Assembly: GCA_037957365.1 (NCBI GenBank)
Contig: JARHVA010000082.1
Location: 1,291,001-1,355,000, forward strand
Source: Torreya grandis
Lineage: Eukaryota > Streptophyta > Pinopsida > Cupressales > Taxaceae
Reading direction: 5' to 3'
Length of the DNA: 64,000 nucleotides
Numbering within the stretch: the first letter of the stretch is position 1; every line of letters starts with the position of its first letter. The notes below the pieces were generated by a model, which saw nothing but the letters and a program-made list of their open reading frames with translations, was not told where the DNA came from and did no database searches. Positions 34,931-48,036 of the stretch are shown piece after piece. A program made the position numbers and the translations under genes.

Positions 34931-35161
34931 TGCAGATAGGGTAGAAGTAGAAAATGGGCTAGAATATTATAGCAATACATCTTTCTCAAGAGTATCTCAT
35001 GTACAAAGCAAACAGATAAATAAAACACATTTATTGTTTCAGTTCTATATCTCTCTTTGCATGTCTTGCACTATCTCACAAAGTTTCCACACATGCACAT
35101 AACTAGATCAAATCCTCATCTGGAGCATTGTCCACCCGTTCACCACCTTGTCACCAGATCG
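34434..35161 (+). repeat. 3' LTR of the small Gypsy element
   Basis: It starts TGACTAATC right after the polypurine tract. It contains an (AT)n microsatellite at about 34889-34928 that is much shorter in the 5' LTR. Confidence 0.75.
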
Positions 35162-35166
35162 AACCA

Positions 35167-36840
35167 ATTATGGCATCCTCGTTAACCAAGTTCAATATGT
35201 GCAACAATGGATGGCAAAATGAAGCACAAAACATCAAATATCGTAAGGTGTAACCAAACAACCTAAGAGGCACTTCACACAAATGTAGGGCTCGCTACTA
35301 CAACCATGAAAATCATCAAAGAAATAAATGGACTCATTGAGCCAAAATGGGTCCAAAACAAAATGCATAAAAAATGGATGTATCCTTCTCCAAACAATCT
35401 CATTTCATCATTGTTTCCTCAACATAAGGCGACCTTACAAATGGCCATGCTCAACATATCTTCCAAGAGTGGCTAAAGTTACTAACACGATGTCATTAAA
35501 TCATATGCAAGATAGTAATACTCACCCATCAAGGCTAGAGGTATTAACAACTATCCACATAGAGGATGTTATTTGCCCTATCAATGACAATTCGTAGCAC
35601 CCTTGTTTTATGTAGACATCATCAGTTGGTTCAATGACATTATTTTTTGTGGAATTATTTGTATGTCATCAATCTAGTCAATGATGTCATCTAGAACTTA
35701 ATTTTGACTTATAAGAATTTGATTTGTGTTTTTTAGGTTCCATTTTGTCATTTCTCAACATAGATAACATTAATTCACTCTACTTACATATGGATATCTA
35801 TCGTAGCAATACGAAGAGGATATAGGGCTAAGAAGAGATTAAATCATGGAAGAAACGTTAGCATAAAAGACTTTTGATATTTCAAGAATAGGAGTTGAAC
35901 TAGCGAGGTCTACTAGGTCTTTGGAGTTCCGAAATTCAGTCTACTTAGGGTTTCACTTATTCATCTTGAGTTCACCTATAACCATCTCTCACAAAGTGTT
36001 ACAAGCTAAGAGGAGATTAATGCATGAGGAAGTCAACCAAAGGTAAGTATCACTAACCCTAATCTATGTTTCATTTTTAATTTAGTTCATATTGTGTATA
36101 TTTTATGATTCATGCATTTCAATGCATACTTGTTACTTTATTGATATCTTTTACATTATTGTAACTTACATCTCTTGCTTTATCACCTAGTGGCATTTGA
36201 TTTTGTCATAGCTCTTGTTTCATGAACCCTAGTTTACATATCTCTTGCTTCAAAGTTTAATGACACCCTAAATCTCTTAAGGTCCTTCACCCTCTGTCTC
36301 CTATAGAGATTGGCTGTGTAGGTTCCCCTTATAGATCCATTCCAACCTCCTTTTCACATGACCATTATCTATAGTCTCGAACTGCTTTGTGGACCAACAT
36401 TTTGTATTTATTGGATTTAGAATGATCTTATACCATTTACCTATTTAGAGGATTATTGTATTGTAGAATCCCTATTTTATGCCCCATACATTATAGTGAA
36501 CCCAACATGAATGTTACCCTACACTTGGTTGGGTCATTTTCACGTTGTTCTTATATTTTATATTTCTAAGACATTTCTCAAACATGTCACCTCTTAAGGT
36601 TCTCCTAGCAAATCTCAACCCCTTTAGATTCGATAGTAGTTTCTCCTTCATTCCTTCTATGAAAACCATCAAAGTTAATAACTCATGTTGCAAATTATCT
36701 CAATCTCAACCTAAACTAATGATTTAATGTAATATGGTTGAAATCACTAAATGAGACAAACAAGAAGATCTTGAAATAATCTAAAAACTCAAAGATCTAA
36801 ATAATGGATTTAATTATATCCCTTCCAAATACATGGATCA
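35167..36840. other. Stretch with no recognised gene upstream of the second Tat gag
   Basis: This holds short open frames only. By position it may contain the 5' LTR and leader of the plus-strand Tat remnant, but I could not find a matching LTR partner in the window. Confidence 0.4.
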
Positions 36841-37071
36841 CTAATATTCCTTAATTATATAGCTCCACTCTTTCAAACTCCACCACATCAACAATGGGAC
36901 ATCAAGGAACACCCCACCTCATCACAATCCTAGTCAAAATACCTCATTGGAAAACACCCAAGTGCTCCTGAAAGTGTTAGACCAAATGGCCTACATACAA
37001 ACTGCAATCCACAATCAAATTGCCCAAATGAAAACTAAACTTACGCAAATGTAAAATCAACCAAAAAAAAC

Positions 37072-37720
37072 ATGTTGGGACCATCTAACAAGTGCCCCTC
37101 TCCTCCTCTCGTTACCAATGTTAATCGAAATCCTATCCCAAAACCTCTAATTAGCAACAAATTAATTCAAACATTACAAAATGAATCTATAGCTTATTAT
37201 ATTGCCTCCATGGACATTATAGGTATTTCTCCCACTATTACCTATGATGGGTTTACCAATCCCATCTTACACGTGAAAGCATTTGACAATCTTTGCAAAT
37301 ATTGAATCAAAACAAAATATTATGCAACTTCAAAACTTTTTGATAAAACCCTAAGTGTGGATACTCTAGATTGGTATAACCAACTCACACCTAACTCAAT
37401 TTTCAAACTAGAAGATCTGCTCAATGCTTTAGTCAAAAAAATTCAATACCATGATCTTCTTGAAAATTACTTAGGAAATTTCATCACTTTAAAACAACTA
37501 GCTCATGAATCTACCCATGATTTCATCACTTTAAAACAACTAGCTCATGAATCTACCCATGATTTCATCAAATGATGGAAAACTCTAGCACACAAAGTTG
37601 ACCATAACAAGAATGAAGAAAGTATCTTCAAACTCTTTATCGTCACCTTAGGACTAAAATTACAATACAAAATCAAATATTTCTCTTAAAAAAAAATACA
37701 AAAAGCTTTCAAACAAGCTA
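37072..37720 (+). pseudogene. Gag remnant of the second Tat element
   Basis: Open pieces at 37072-37305 and 37357-37575 encode YDGFTNPILHVKAFDNL and LDWYNQLTPNSIFKLEDL, which follow the Retrotrans_gag pattern of Tat elements. A perfect or near-perfect 42-bp tandem duplication (37479-37520 and 37521-37562) repeats 14 residues in frame, including LAHESTHDF. Confidence 0.7.
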
Positions 37721-38739
37721 AAATACATGACTAACTTAGGAAACAATTTGAGCAACCAAACATTTTAGCAAGGGTCTTTTAAAGCACCAATGAATGTTAT
37801 CACTACCAAGCATCCCAATTTAAAATTATCCCACTAGGTATTCCACCTCTCCCGTGTATTAAAACCCTAACCTAGCCACCCTTGAGTCTCAAAGAGCTCA
37901 AGCAAAGAATGACAATGCCTCAACCATCTGGCATAGATCCTAAAAAACCCTTTCTCTAATTGTATAACCCCAAAAATTATGTTGGTGCCATGCTAATTTG
38001 GGTTGAGACCTCAAAATACTTGCCTTCAAATTCATGTTGAGCATAAAATTTGACCATGAACAATACCAAAAATATTTCCTCGCTTCCAAACAACAAAATA
38101 ATTAACAAAAACATGTTAATATCTTCTCTAACATCACATTCATTCAAACATACCCAATTCTAACTATTTCCAATCCTGAGATAAGTCACATGAATGAATT
38201 AGTTTCCAACATGAAGGAAGTTAGACCAAAATGTCATCAACTCATAATATGTCAATGCCACTAAAATCAACTATAAGCGCAAACCTACCCATAAGATCCC
38301 TGTCAAAAAACCCAAGAAAACCTCTTAAGTGTAAATGGCAATCAAAGATAACACAACAAATACATCCACATTTCCACCTAACGAACCTCAAAACCCATCG
38401 ACAAAATATCAACATAAGGAGAAACATCCTCATATTATAAAGATTGACAAATCTTACCCCAATGCTCAACCCAAATATCGCTATGGAACCTAGTAAAAAT
38501 CAAATCAGTGGAATATTTTTAAAAATATCAACACTATGCCATGTAAGATTCCTCTCATGGAACTCATGCAGACATTTCCTTATCACTAAAAAGTTCTCAT
38601 GCAGCAACTAAAAGCTGTAGAATAATCTCCACCAAATCTTGAGCATGAACGACCTATTCCATCCACAAGGTCCAACAAATACCAACATACACATAATTGA
38701 GACCATACCTCACCATTGACCAAACAAAACTCTTTCAAT

Positions 38740-38879
38740 AGGATTCCTAATAGCTGACATGATAAATGGTGACATCTTATATAGAGTTGATGATCCTCCT
38801 TTATTTATTAGTGTCGATATCGATGAATCTAAAGTCCAAAGGGTCCTAGTAGATGAAGGTTCAAACATCAATGTTATAA
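38740..38879 (+). pseudogene. Protease fragment of the second Tat element
   Basis: The frame reads LFISVDIDESKVQRVLVDEG then SNINVI, matching the Tat protease start, with the usual active-site D-x-G written DEG. It is cut off by the LTR element that begins at 38880. Confidence 0.55.
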
Positions 38880-39514
38880 TGCAATCAAGGACAACATTTT
38901 CCTTGTAGCCTATCACTCCACACAATTATAAATGAGACTGAAATAATAACTCAGACTTGTATTGATCTTAAGGAAGTACATAGATTACGCACGCACACAC
39001 TCTCACTCTCCCTATGACTATAACACAAAGGAAGAATATTACACAGTCCCTTCCTCAACTAAACACTAATCTTTGTTGATCCAAGCTTCCTACTCTTCAC
39101 ATTCACTTGGAAGTTCTCCATTTTAGTATGCCCGCTCCACAACATTTCCTCTTATTTTTTGCCTTGTGGTATGACTCTTGGGATTCCCATTCACCTTGAA
39201 AATGCTCCAAATGAGCACTTCAATGATTTTTGGTCATTAATATGCTTGGTTAATTGCCACAAGTGAAACCACCACTTCTTAGAGAGCAATAGTTGTGTAA
39301 CCGTTTGCATTAACCAACAATTTTGTTATGAGACAACTAACACTTTGCCTCATGACCTGATACCACTGCTCATCCCTTCTAAAAACCTATTGATGTGTGA
39401 ATGAGCTCTTGGTGGATGTCTTCGATTGTCAAAGGCCCACAAGATAGAAGATATATATTTGGTCAATGCAAGATTGCTTGACTAACCAAATGCTTTTGCA
39501 TCAAACACTTGGGG
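38880..39514 (-). repeat. 3' LTR of the non-autonomous element
   Basis: It aligns with 41231-41884 from GGACAAC to about GCTTTTGCA. The upper end is approximate. Confidence 0.6.
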
Positions 39515-39998
39515 TAAGATTTTGTGAGCATAGTGCTCACAAATTTCGGCTACGTGGTAGAACAACTATTTTGACTTCCAATTGAAAGTCACAGTGCGCC
39601 GTTCCATAGTGTGATGTAACACCATATTTCCTAGTTGTTTTGTTGGACTAAAAAACCATCTGGCTTTGCCAAACATGTCCAATAATATATCTTGCTAGCC
39701 CCCACAAACATTGGGTTGACCTCCCCTAACACATCTCAACACCTCCTTCTCTATTGTAGGGAACCTCTTCCACTTCCTTCAATATGTTCTTTTTCTCTGT
39801 TTTCACTCGTAGGGTTTTTCCCACCTCTATTCGCCCACCTCCACCAAGTGTGCTCTATATCATCCACACATACTCCTTACAAGAACACACCTCTTCCACT
39901 ACCTCTATTATAACATCTTCCTCTGTTGTTTCTTCCTTCAGGATGTCTTCAAAGAATTCATCCACCTCTCCTTAGAATGTTGCTCCTTCCATCCTCTT

Positions 39999-40984
39999 CT
40001 AATTTTCTTCATTGTTTGTTGCAATCTTGTCCTCTTCCACACTCTCTTGAGCCGATAACACCATCAGATGTCCATTCTCCCCTTCCCCAAATCTTTTGTG
40101 GGTTGCCCCCACATCTGCAACATCGTGCATTCCTCCTTTTGCTCCTTGTTGAAATACATTCTCCACCTCTATCTCACTACCCACGTCACCTTCATCTCTC
40201 CTCATCCACAGGCTCCGTGGACCAATCCAAAACTTTTGAGCTTTTTTCTTGACAGCTTCATAAATCCCTCTTTGCTTCCCCATCACCATTCTCCACTTGT
40301 TCACTCCATGCTTCACCCTTTCTACATCTCAAGGCAATTTGTAGTTGATCACAAGGGAACTCATTTCCCACATAATACTCTTCCTCCAATACCCATTCCT
40401 CATGTGCCTCTAAAGATGCTAGAAACACATCTTCCCTCTCTTCCTCAATTGCTTCACCCTCTCTTGCTACAATCTCCTCATGCTTCTCTAATGGAATACC
40501 TTCTTTTATTCCCCAATGTTCCCTCTACATCATGTGCATTCACTTACACCCCCTTTGCATCCACCTTCAAGCTTTCCAAATGACATGCTTCTATCGCTCC
40601 TTCCTCCACTAAAACTTCGTCAATCAGCTCCAAGGTCCTCTTATTCCAAAAACCCTTTCCCTTCTTTAGTTCTATAATACATGGTGTGATCCATGTTCTC
40701 CTTGTGCTCTCTTTCTCCTCCCTTGCAATAAAAACGTCCTCTTTTATGCTTCTTAGCATGGATTACACAACCTCAAACTCCTTCAACTCCTCAACATCTA
40801 TCATATGTAGTATAGAACCACCCATCCTCCTCATTGCCTTAGCTCTCACTTGGGCTTGCCAAGCCCTCAAAAAAACTTTCAACGCAACCACTTGGGTTCT
40901 ACACCTCCCATCCATCTCTCTCACTTCTTTGTTATCTACCCACAAATACAAGATGGAGAACACCTCTATACACCATCTACCCAC
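39999..40984 (-). pseudogene. Unknown ORF of the non-autonomous LTR element
   Basis: Minus-strand pieces 40984-40763 and 40759-40544 share a frame separated by one stop; 40316-39999 is open in another frame. The product would be rich in Trp, Glu, Lys and Arg, with segments such as RRTWITPCIIELKKGKGFW and KAQKFWIGPRSLWMRR. It matches no gag or other family I recognise. The plus strand of the same stretch is Pro/Ser/His-rich and I treat it as the shadow. A real protein of the element is an inference. Confidence 0.45.
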
Positions 40985-41230
40985 TATTCACTCAATGGAG
41001 GATGTACCCACAATTATCTACCCATCCACACAAGATGGGGAACACTCAACCCTCACTGGACTTCACTATTGCCCTCTACCCATTCTTTCTTAATGGAGAG
41101 CAAGCACTCTTTCTCTCAAAAACTTTCACTCTCAACTATAATACCTTGTACACCCAACCTTTCTCACTAGTTGGAAGATGTCTTCCCCTCATTTCTCCTA
41201 GAGTTATTACCTTACTTTGATACCAATTGA

Positions 41231-41884
41231 TGCACTTAAGGATAGGAAATCTAGTTAGGGACAACCTTTTCCTTGCAGACTACCACTTCACACCCACAAA
41301 CATGAAACTGAAATAAGAACTCACACTTTTATTGATCTTGAGCAAGTAAAAAGATTACACAGTCACTCCCTCACTATCCTTGTGACTATAACACAATGGA
41401 AGAATGCTACACAGTCCTTCTTGGACTGAAAACTAATCTCTGCTCCTCCAAGCTTCCTACTCCCCACTTTCACTTGGAAGCTCTTCTCCACTTCAATTTT
41501 CTTGCTCCAAATTCTTCCCTCCATTTTTGTGCTTCATGGCATGACTCTTGGGATTCAAATCGACCTTGAAAACACTCCAAACGAGCATTTAAATTATAAT
41601 TATTCATTACTAGGTGTGGTTAAACATTGCAAGGAAAATTGTTGCTTCTAACATAACAAAAGTTTTGTAACCACTGGTTAACACAAGCCTATGTCAACCG
41701 ACTGTTTCGTCACGACACAATTAACACTTTGTCTCATAACATAAAACTGCTTCTCCTCTATTCCATAAGCCTTATGAAGTGTGAATGACTCCATGGTGGA
41801 TGTCTTTGACTATTATAAGCCCATGACACAGAGGACATATTTTTTGGGCGATGCAGATTTCTTGGCTAATTGGATGCTCCTACA
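41231..41884 (-). repeat. 5' LTR of the non-autonomous element
   Basis: It starts TGCACTTAAGG next to the primer-binding site, and aligns with the left copy, which lacks about 20 bp near this end. Confidence 0.6.
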
Positions 41885-43690
41885 TGACATTACCTCTGTA
41901 CGAGTAATTTACACCTTAGGATATTCCCAAAGTAACCTTAAGAAAACAAGGCTCAATTGCAAAAAAAATGATAAAAACAACCGAAAACATGTTGAGTGTA
42001 TTTGGCTCCCTATAGTTGTAAGAACTAAAATAGTGTGAACCAAAGTTATGATTCTCAACCTCCAACTTTCCTATAATCTCCTCTTAGGATGACCTTGTAC
42101 CCACCATATGAGAATAGTCACCTCTATGGGAAGCCAATGTCTAATATTCATTCACAATAACTTTCACTATAAGCATGAACCCAACCCTAGCCCATGGAAT
42201 CTTCCAATTGCCAAATCTAAAAAAGAGTTCATAGTTCCCACAACTAGCATAGTCAATAGTGCACTGCAACTAAAATACATCAACATGCATGCTGACCTAC
42301 ATGTTGCCATAGTAGACTCTAAATATGATGAACCCAATGAGCTCCAAAATATATTCAACACTTCCCCAGTTACCATGAGCCATAACTAATTGGCTTCCTC
42401 CATCCCTCCTACCAAGGGATAAATATCTTACCAGTTTAGATGAAGAATATTAAAATGACCCTTCTGATAACACCAACAAGGCAACATATAACAATGACTT
42501 ATATTTAATGTGACAACAATGGAGTTGCAAAACTCTTTCTAAATCTCTTCTTACTCTCTTCTCAATCCTTTAGTCAAATCAACATCTCCGATAAGGATAC
42601 AATCAATGAGGAGAATCCTTAAAGAGCATAGTGAAAAAAATGATTGTAGTATCCAATACTCCTATGATGAGGACTATATTGTTTCCCACGCTCAAACACA
42701 ACACTTAGATGTACTTCATTACTAGAACAAACGACCACAACTGTATACTTTCAACCATGCATGGTCCAAATATCTTACAAAACTCAAACCCCTAACTTTG
42801 ACACTAGTGATGAAGAATACAAACAATCACCTTTCAACCATCTTATCAATCCTCCCTTGGAAGACTCAAGATGGATCATTCAACAATTCTTAGAATACGC
42901 CAAACCCATCACACAAAGAACGCTTTCTGAAAAATTTAACATAAAACTTTAAAAACTCTCAATGTCATCGACTCGACAAATGGTATTCACTCAAACCCTG
43001 AAACCCCGAACCTCAACAACCTAATGAATGATGCTCTAAACAATTTCAACATCCCTCTCAGAAATTAAAAAACACCTATCAATGTCATAGTAATAGATAT
43101 CAAATAAATCAGTGAAAAAAATGACAACAAAGGCAACAAGTCCATAGACTTAGAAGTCGACCTAGAATACAATGGTCCATTACCTACACTACCAAGTGAT
43201 GAAGCCATTTCAGAAATCCTCCAAACAAGGGAAGACCAACTCCCTCACCAACACCATAAATTATAATAATTTCACAATGCCTCCACATTTTAATAACTTC
43301 ATTGCTAGCGTTAACCTAACAACATATGAAATTGCCTATAACTTCGTAACTTTATCATCAATATGGACCCCTTACACCACTTCTTCTCCAAGTCATTTTT
43401 GCCTAGCAATAGAATTGATAAATGGATGACTCTCCGCAAATAATTTGACCTTAAAATATTTTCAGAAATAATTAGTTGAACACAAAATCATTTTCGACAA
43501 ATAAATCCAAGATTCCCTTCCCGATGAAGATGTACTCTTCATGAGGGTGTCGACCAAACAATCTCACCTAAGCATCACTTTCATAACTTAACGTATGATA
43601 TTGAAGCATAAGCAACCAAAGACACTGAAATAGAACTTATCCAACCAAAAGAAAACAAACAAACTAAGAAGAACAAGAAATCAATGTAGA
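41885..43690 (+). other. Decayed stretch between insertion and RNase H remnant
   Basis: Open frames up to 93 codons (42108-42389) and 85 codons (43172-43429) are present without recognisable domains. By position this should be protease end and reverse transcriptase of the second Tat element, but no YxDD motif is visible. Confidence 0.45.
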
Positions 43691-43930
43691 ATTACATGTA
43701 GAGAATTGGACTTTAAAATTCAATGGAGTTAAATACTTACAAGGAGTTGGAGATGAAGACTCCTTTTAACATTTTTCCTTCAAAGTCACCAACAACATGG
43801 TTGAATATGAAGCCCTAATCCTTGGCATGAAATCCACAATTGACACGGATATCACATACTTAGTCTTAGATGATCCCAAACTAGTTTGTGGCCAAGTAGG
43901 TGGAGTTCATACCAATGCCAAAGTGACAAC
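43690..43930 (+). pseudogene. Archaeal-type RNase H remnant
   Basis: Pieces read WTLKFNGVKYLQGVG, NNMVEYEALILGMKS and LVLDDPKLVCGQVGG. The AEYE-like glutamate (VEYE) and the D-x4-V motif are kept; the first catalytic Asp is Asn. Upstream, LPDEDVLFM resembles the linker that follows Gypsy RNase H in Tat elements. It is followed within about 350 bp by integrase remnants. Confidence 0.6.
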
Positions 43931-44289
43931 CTCAAATAATACTAGGAACTAGCCACTAATTTCATCAAAGAATTCACATCATTTACAATTGAAATAATTC
44001 CAAGAGAACAAAACACAATCGTCAAATCCCTCACCTCATCGGCATCTTTATTTCTCACCCACATTAGAACATCTCCTTGTACCAAAACACCTACAGAGGA
44101 CTCTCATTTGCCACATCAAAATTGTCACCATAAGACAAAGCACATGATACAAAATCATCATTCAAGTTCTTTAACGTCAAACTTGCCCTTCTAAAATTGA
44201 ATATCAAGAAAAAACCAAAATTAGAAAATAAGCCTTCAAATATATATCCTCAAAAACGATATTCTTTGTTATCACATTTTCGAAGGCAC

Positions 44290-44690
44290 CCTTCTTCGAT
44301 GTGTTAGCAAGCACGAGGAGGAATTTTGCAGGGACATTGTAGTGGACATGCCATAGCCCGCAAAGGCCTACAAATAGGTTACTATTGGCCCACATAAGAC
44401 AAAGACAAAATAATAATTTCCAAGAAATGCAGTCCATGCCAAGCCCATTATGACCTTATTCACTCTCCTCCAGCGAAGCTTCAAACACTCAGTTTCCTGG
44501 CCTTTCTCCATGTGGGATTTAGATCTCATCCTAAAATTACCTAAATCACAAAATGGACATACCTTTATCATCAATGAAACTGAGTACTTCACCATATGGA
44601 TCAAAACCATGCCTCTCACCACTGTCGTCAAAGTTATTATCTCTAAATGTATCCTCAACCAAATCAGTAGTTGTGATCAGCATTGATGCA
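44290..44690 (+). pseudogene. Integrase remnant of the second Tat element
   Basis: A zinc-finger region near 44290-44450 is in broken frames. It is followed by an open piece at 44450-44686 with NGHTFIINETEYFTIWIKTM, matching the integrase core around the first catalytic residue, where the usual D is E. It is heavily decayed, and the element ends here as far as I can see. Confidence 0.6.
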
Positions 44691-44819
44691 GAGATTGAGA
44701 GGTCTCAGAAACATCCTCAGCCTTTGATGCATGTGCAATGACAAGCGACAACAATTCTCCGGTTATAGACAGTTCAGGAGAATTTAAAACTTCAGATGTA
44801 ATTGGTGTTCCTTTCAAGG

Positions 44820-46340
44820 AAGAATTGGGAGCTAATTATGAATTCTTGCAGACTAGGCTAAAAGTGGTTGCTCATTCCCCGGAACTGGCATAAACAATTG
44901 CTTTGCAGGGTATGTCAAATATATGATATGCGACGATCCTGACAGAAGCATTTGCATGTCTGGAAACTGAGAAAATAGCACATGGTGCTGCAAATACAGT
45001 GGCAGAAGTGTCAAAGGAACTATTTCAAAGCAAGACACCAGCAAAAGCTTTTCAAATATTATCAGGAATAGTAACCACACTGACCAATGAAGAAGAGGAA
45101 GCTACAGCCAATGAGACAACAAGAGCTCCTACTGAAGAAATCACCCTCACTCCTGCAGTGAATGAAAAAGGTCGTGAAAGTGAGTAACCTGGAGCTTTCT
45201 CAAAATTAGAGATTCAGACCACAGCAAGAAATATTCTAGCATTACAGGATGTGAAGAAAGATAAGATAGATCAACTCCATACACAGGAGCTCCACGAGAA
45301 TCTAAGTTGAGAAATAAAATCCCAGATTGCAACATCTCAGAGTTCAAAAACTTCAGATAGCATAAGCAAACCATCACTAGATAAATAACTGGTGAGCAGA
45401 GCAAGTGAGCAATAATAACAGGCAAACAACATGAGGAAACGAGTGAGAAGAGCATAACAGACAATTGAAATCAAATGCAATTGCAATCAAATGACGAAAC
45501 AAGAATGCAGAAAAGCATATCAAATGTAGAACATAAGACCATTCTAGCTGAGGATACAACTCTTCAAATTCCCAACACGATTTGCAAAGAAGACATAATT
45601 CTTGAAAAATATCAAGTACTTCTTCAGTCCATTAAACTAGAAAATTTGCAAGGACTGTCAACCCAAACAGTAACTGATCAAGAAATAATCCAGAATTCAA
45701 AATCAGCTAGTAATGTTCATCTGAAAGTTAAGAAAAAGAAATCTCAAGTGGTTCAACAGAATGGGGCTTCCATTGGCGAAAAAAGATCAATTCATAATCC
45801 ACTTGTGGTGGCCCATTTTTTGACAGCAAGAGAGCCACAGTTTCCAGTCAAAGAAGAAAATATTTTAAAATCACAAGAGATGGGAGAGGCTGAGACAAAT
45901 CAAAGAGAACAAACGATGTTCAATATGGAAAGTGCTCAATAAATATCATCCTCTTATATGACAGAAAATTCTGACGTGTGGGAAAATTTACAAGTATTTT
46001 GCGAATTTTGCTTGCAAAGGAGGGTATCTACAAATAACACGGACATACATGGGGCATCCCACACTTGGCACAAAGGGGAATCTCATTTTCAGCAATTTCA
46101 AAAACAAGTGAGCAGAGCACAACAAAAAAACAACATGCAATTTTCTTGGCAGGAACTTTGGCATCCCATGATAGCAACAAAATAATTAAGGCTACTGAAT
46201 ATCCAGACACGGAAGAGTCACCAACAGTAACATTCAGCAAGATATATTTCATTTTAAACACTAATCTGGAAAAGTTGCCACAAGATATGGCTCCACAAGA
46301 TAATGAAGATTTCAAAGGACTATTAGAGAATTGAATTCAG
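44820..46340 (+). pseudogene. Unrecognised coding-like region
   Basis: Composition changes here to less AT-rich, codon-like sequence. Open pieces lie in different frames: a stretch around 44900-45187 with ETEKIAHGAANTVAEVSKEL and an acidic NEEEEATANE segment; 155 codons at 45475-45942, Gln/Ser/Lys-rich with KVKKKKSQVV; and 89 codons at 46065-46334. All look hydrophilic and Ser/Thr/Glu-rich. I do not recognise a family. It could be a decayed host gene, exons of a real gene, or a captured fragment next to the Tat remnant. It ends about 340 bp from the end of RPS23, which lies on the other strand. Confidence 0.4.
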
Positions 46341-46677
46341 CTTTGCACACAAATTGAAGTTTCTACAACTGAAGATATGTCAATTGGTAAATATGACAGC
46401 CCTACAATTCAGCTGCTACCAAATTCTAATAGCATCGTCATCCAGAATATTCTAGCTTGTAACAATGCCATTAACTGTAGTTTCTAAATTCCAATCACTT
46501 TTTTACGCTTAACTAGAACATTAGACCATATTAAAATGTAGTGAGCCTACCAAAGCTCAAACCAGAATCTAAAAACCACAATTTTAATCAAAAATCACAT
46601 GCCCATGCTCAAACTTCTCAAAGCTAAATGCAAATCATGTCCCTCTAAGGAAAAGCACATATCCTAAAACATGTAGC
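46341..46677 (-). other. 3' flank of RPS23
   Basis: This presumably contains the RPS23 3' UTR on the minus strand. I see no clear AATAAA signal and no other gene. Confidence 0.4.

Positions 46678-48036
<1,359 letters not shown>

Larger units (their letters stand above)
31903..35161 (+). mobile_element. Small non-autonomous Gypsy element (gag-protease only)
   Basis: Direct LTRs flank a 1.77-kb interior with remnants of gag and aspartic protease but no reverse transcriptase or integrase. A polypurine tract (GAAGGGGGGG, 34424-34433) directly precedes the 3' LTR start TGACTAATC. A 5-bp duplication AACCA is at 31898-31902 and 35162-35166. The 3' end of the right LTR reads TCG where the left reads TCA, so the terminal CA is mutated. 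I could not identify a primer-binding site. Confidence 0.75.
38880..41884 (-). mobile_element. Non-autonomous LTR element inserted in the second Tat element
   Basis: Direct repeats at 38880 to about 39514 and 41231 to about 41884 flank a 1.7-kb interior. On the minus strand the right repeat ends TGCA, followed four bases later by TGGTATCAAAG (41217-41227), a Met-tRNA-type primer site, so the element is on the minus strand. I could not confirm a target-site duplication or a polypurine tract, and the outer ends are approximate. The interior encodes no reverse transcriptase. Confidence 0.65.
36850..44690 (+). mobile_element. Decayed second Tat-type Gypsy element, interrupted
   Basis: Gag (37070-37720), protease (38740-38880), archaeal-type RNase H (about 43690-43920) and integrase pieces (44290-44690) occur in order on the plus strand, all with stops and frameshifts. 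The element is split at 38880 by a minus-strand LTR element. I saw no reverse transcriptase core between protease and RNase H. No LTR pair was found. Confidence 0.6.

Noticed and set aside
39350..39366. TGGTATCAGG on the minus strand as a primer-binding site
   Set aside because: It lies inside the aligned LTR repeat rather than at its edge. The site at 41217-41227 is next to the LTR end and fits better.
39692..41220. Plus-strand Pro/Ser/His-rich ORFs
   Set aside because: They are low-complexity mirrors of a minus-strand coding-like region in an element whose primer site is on the minus strand.
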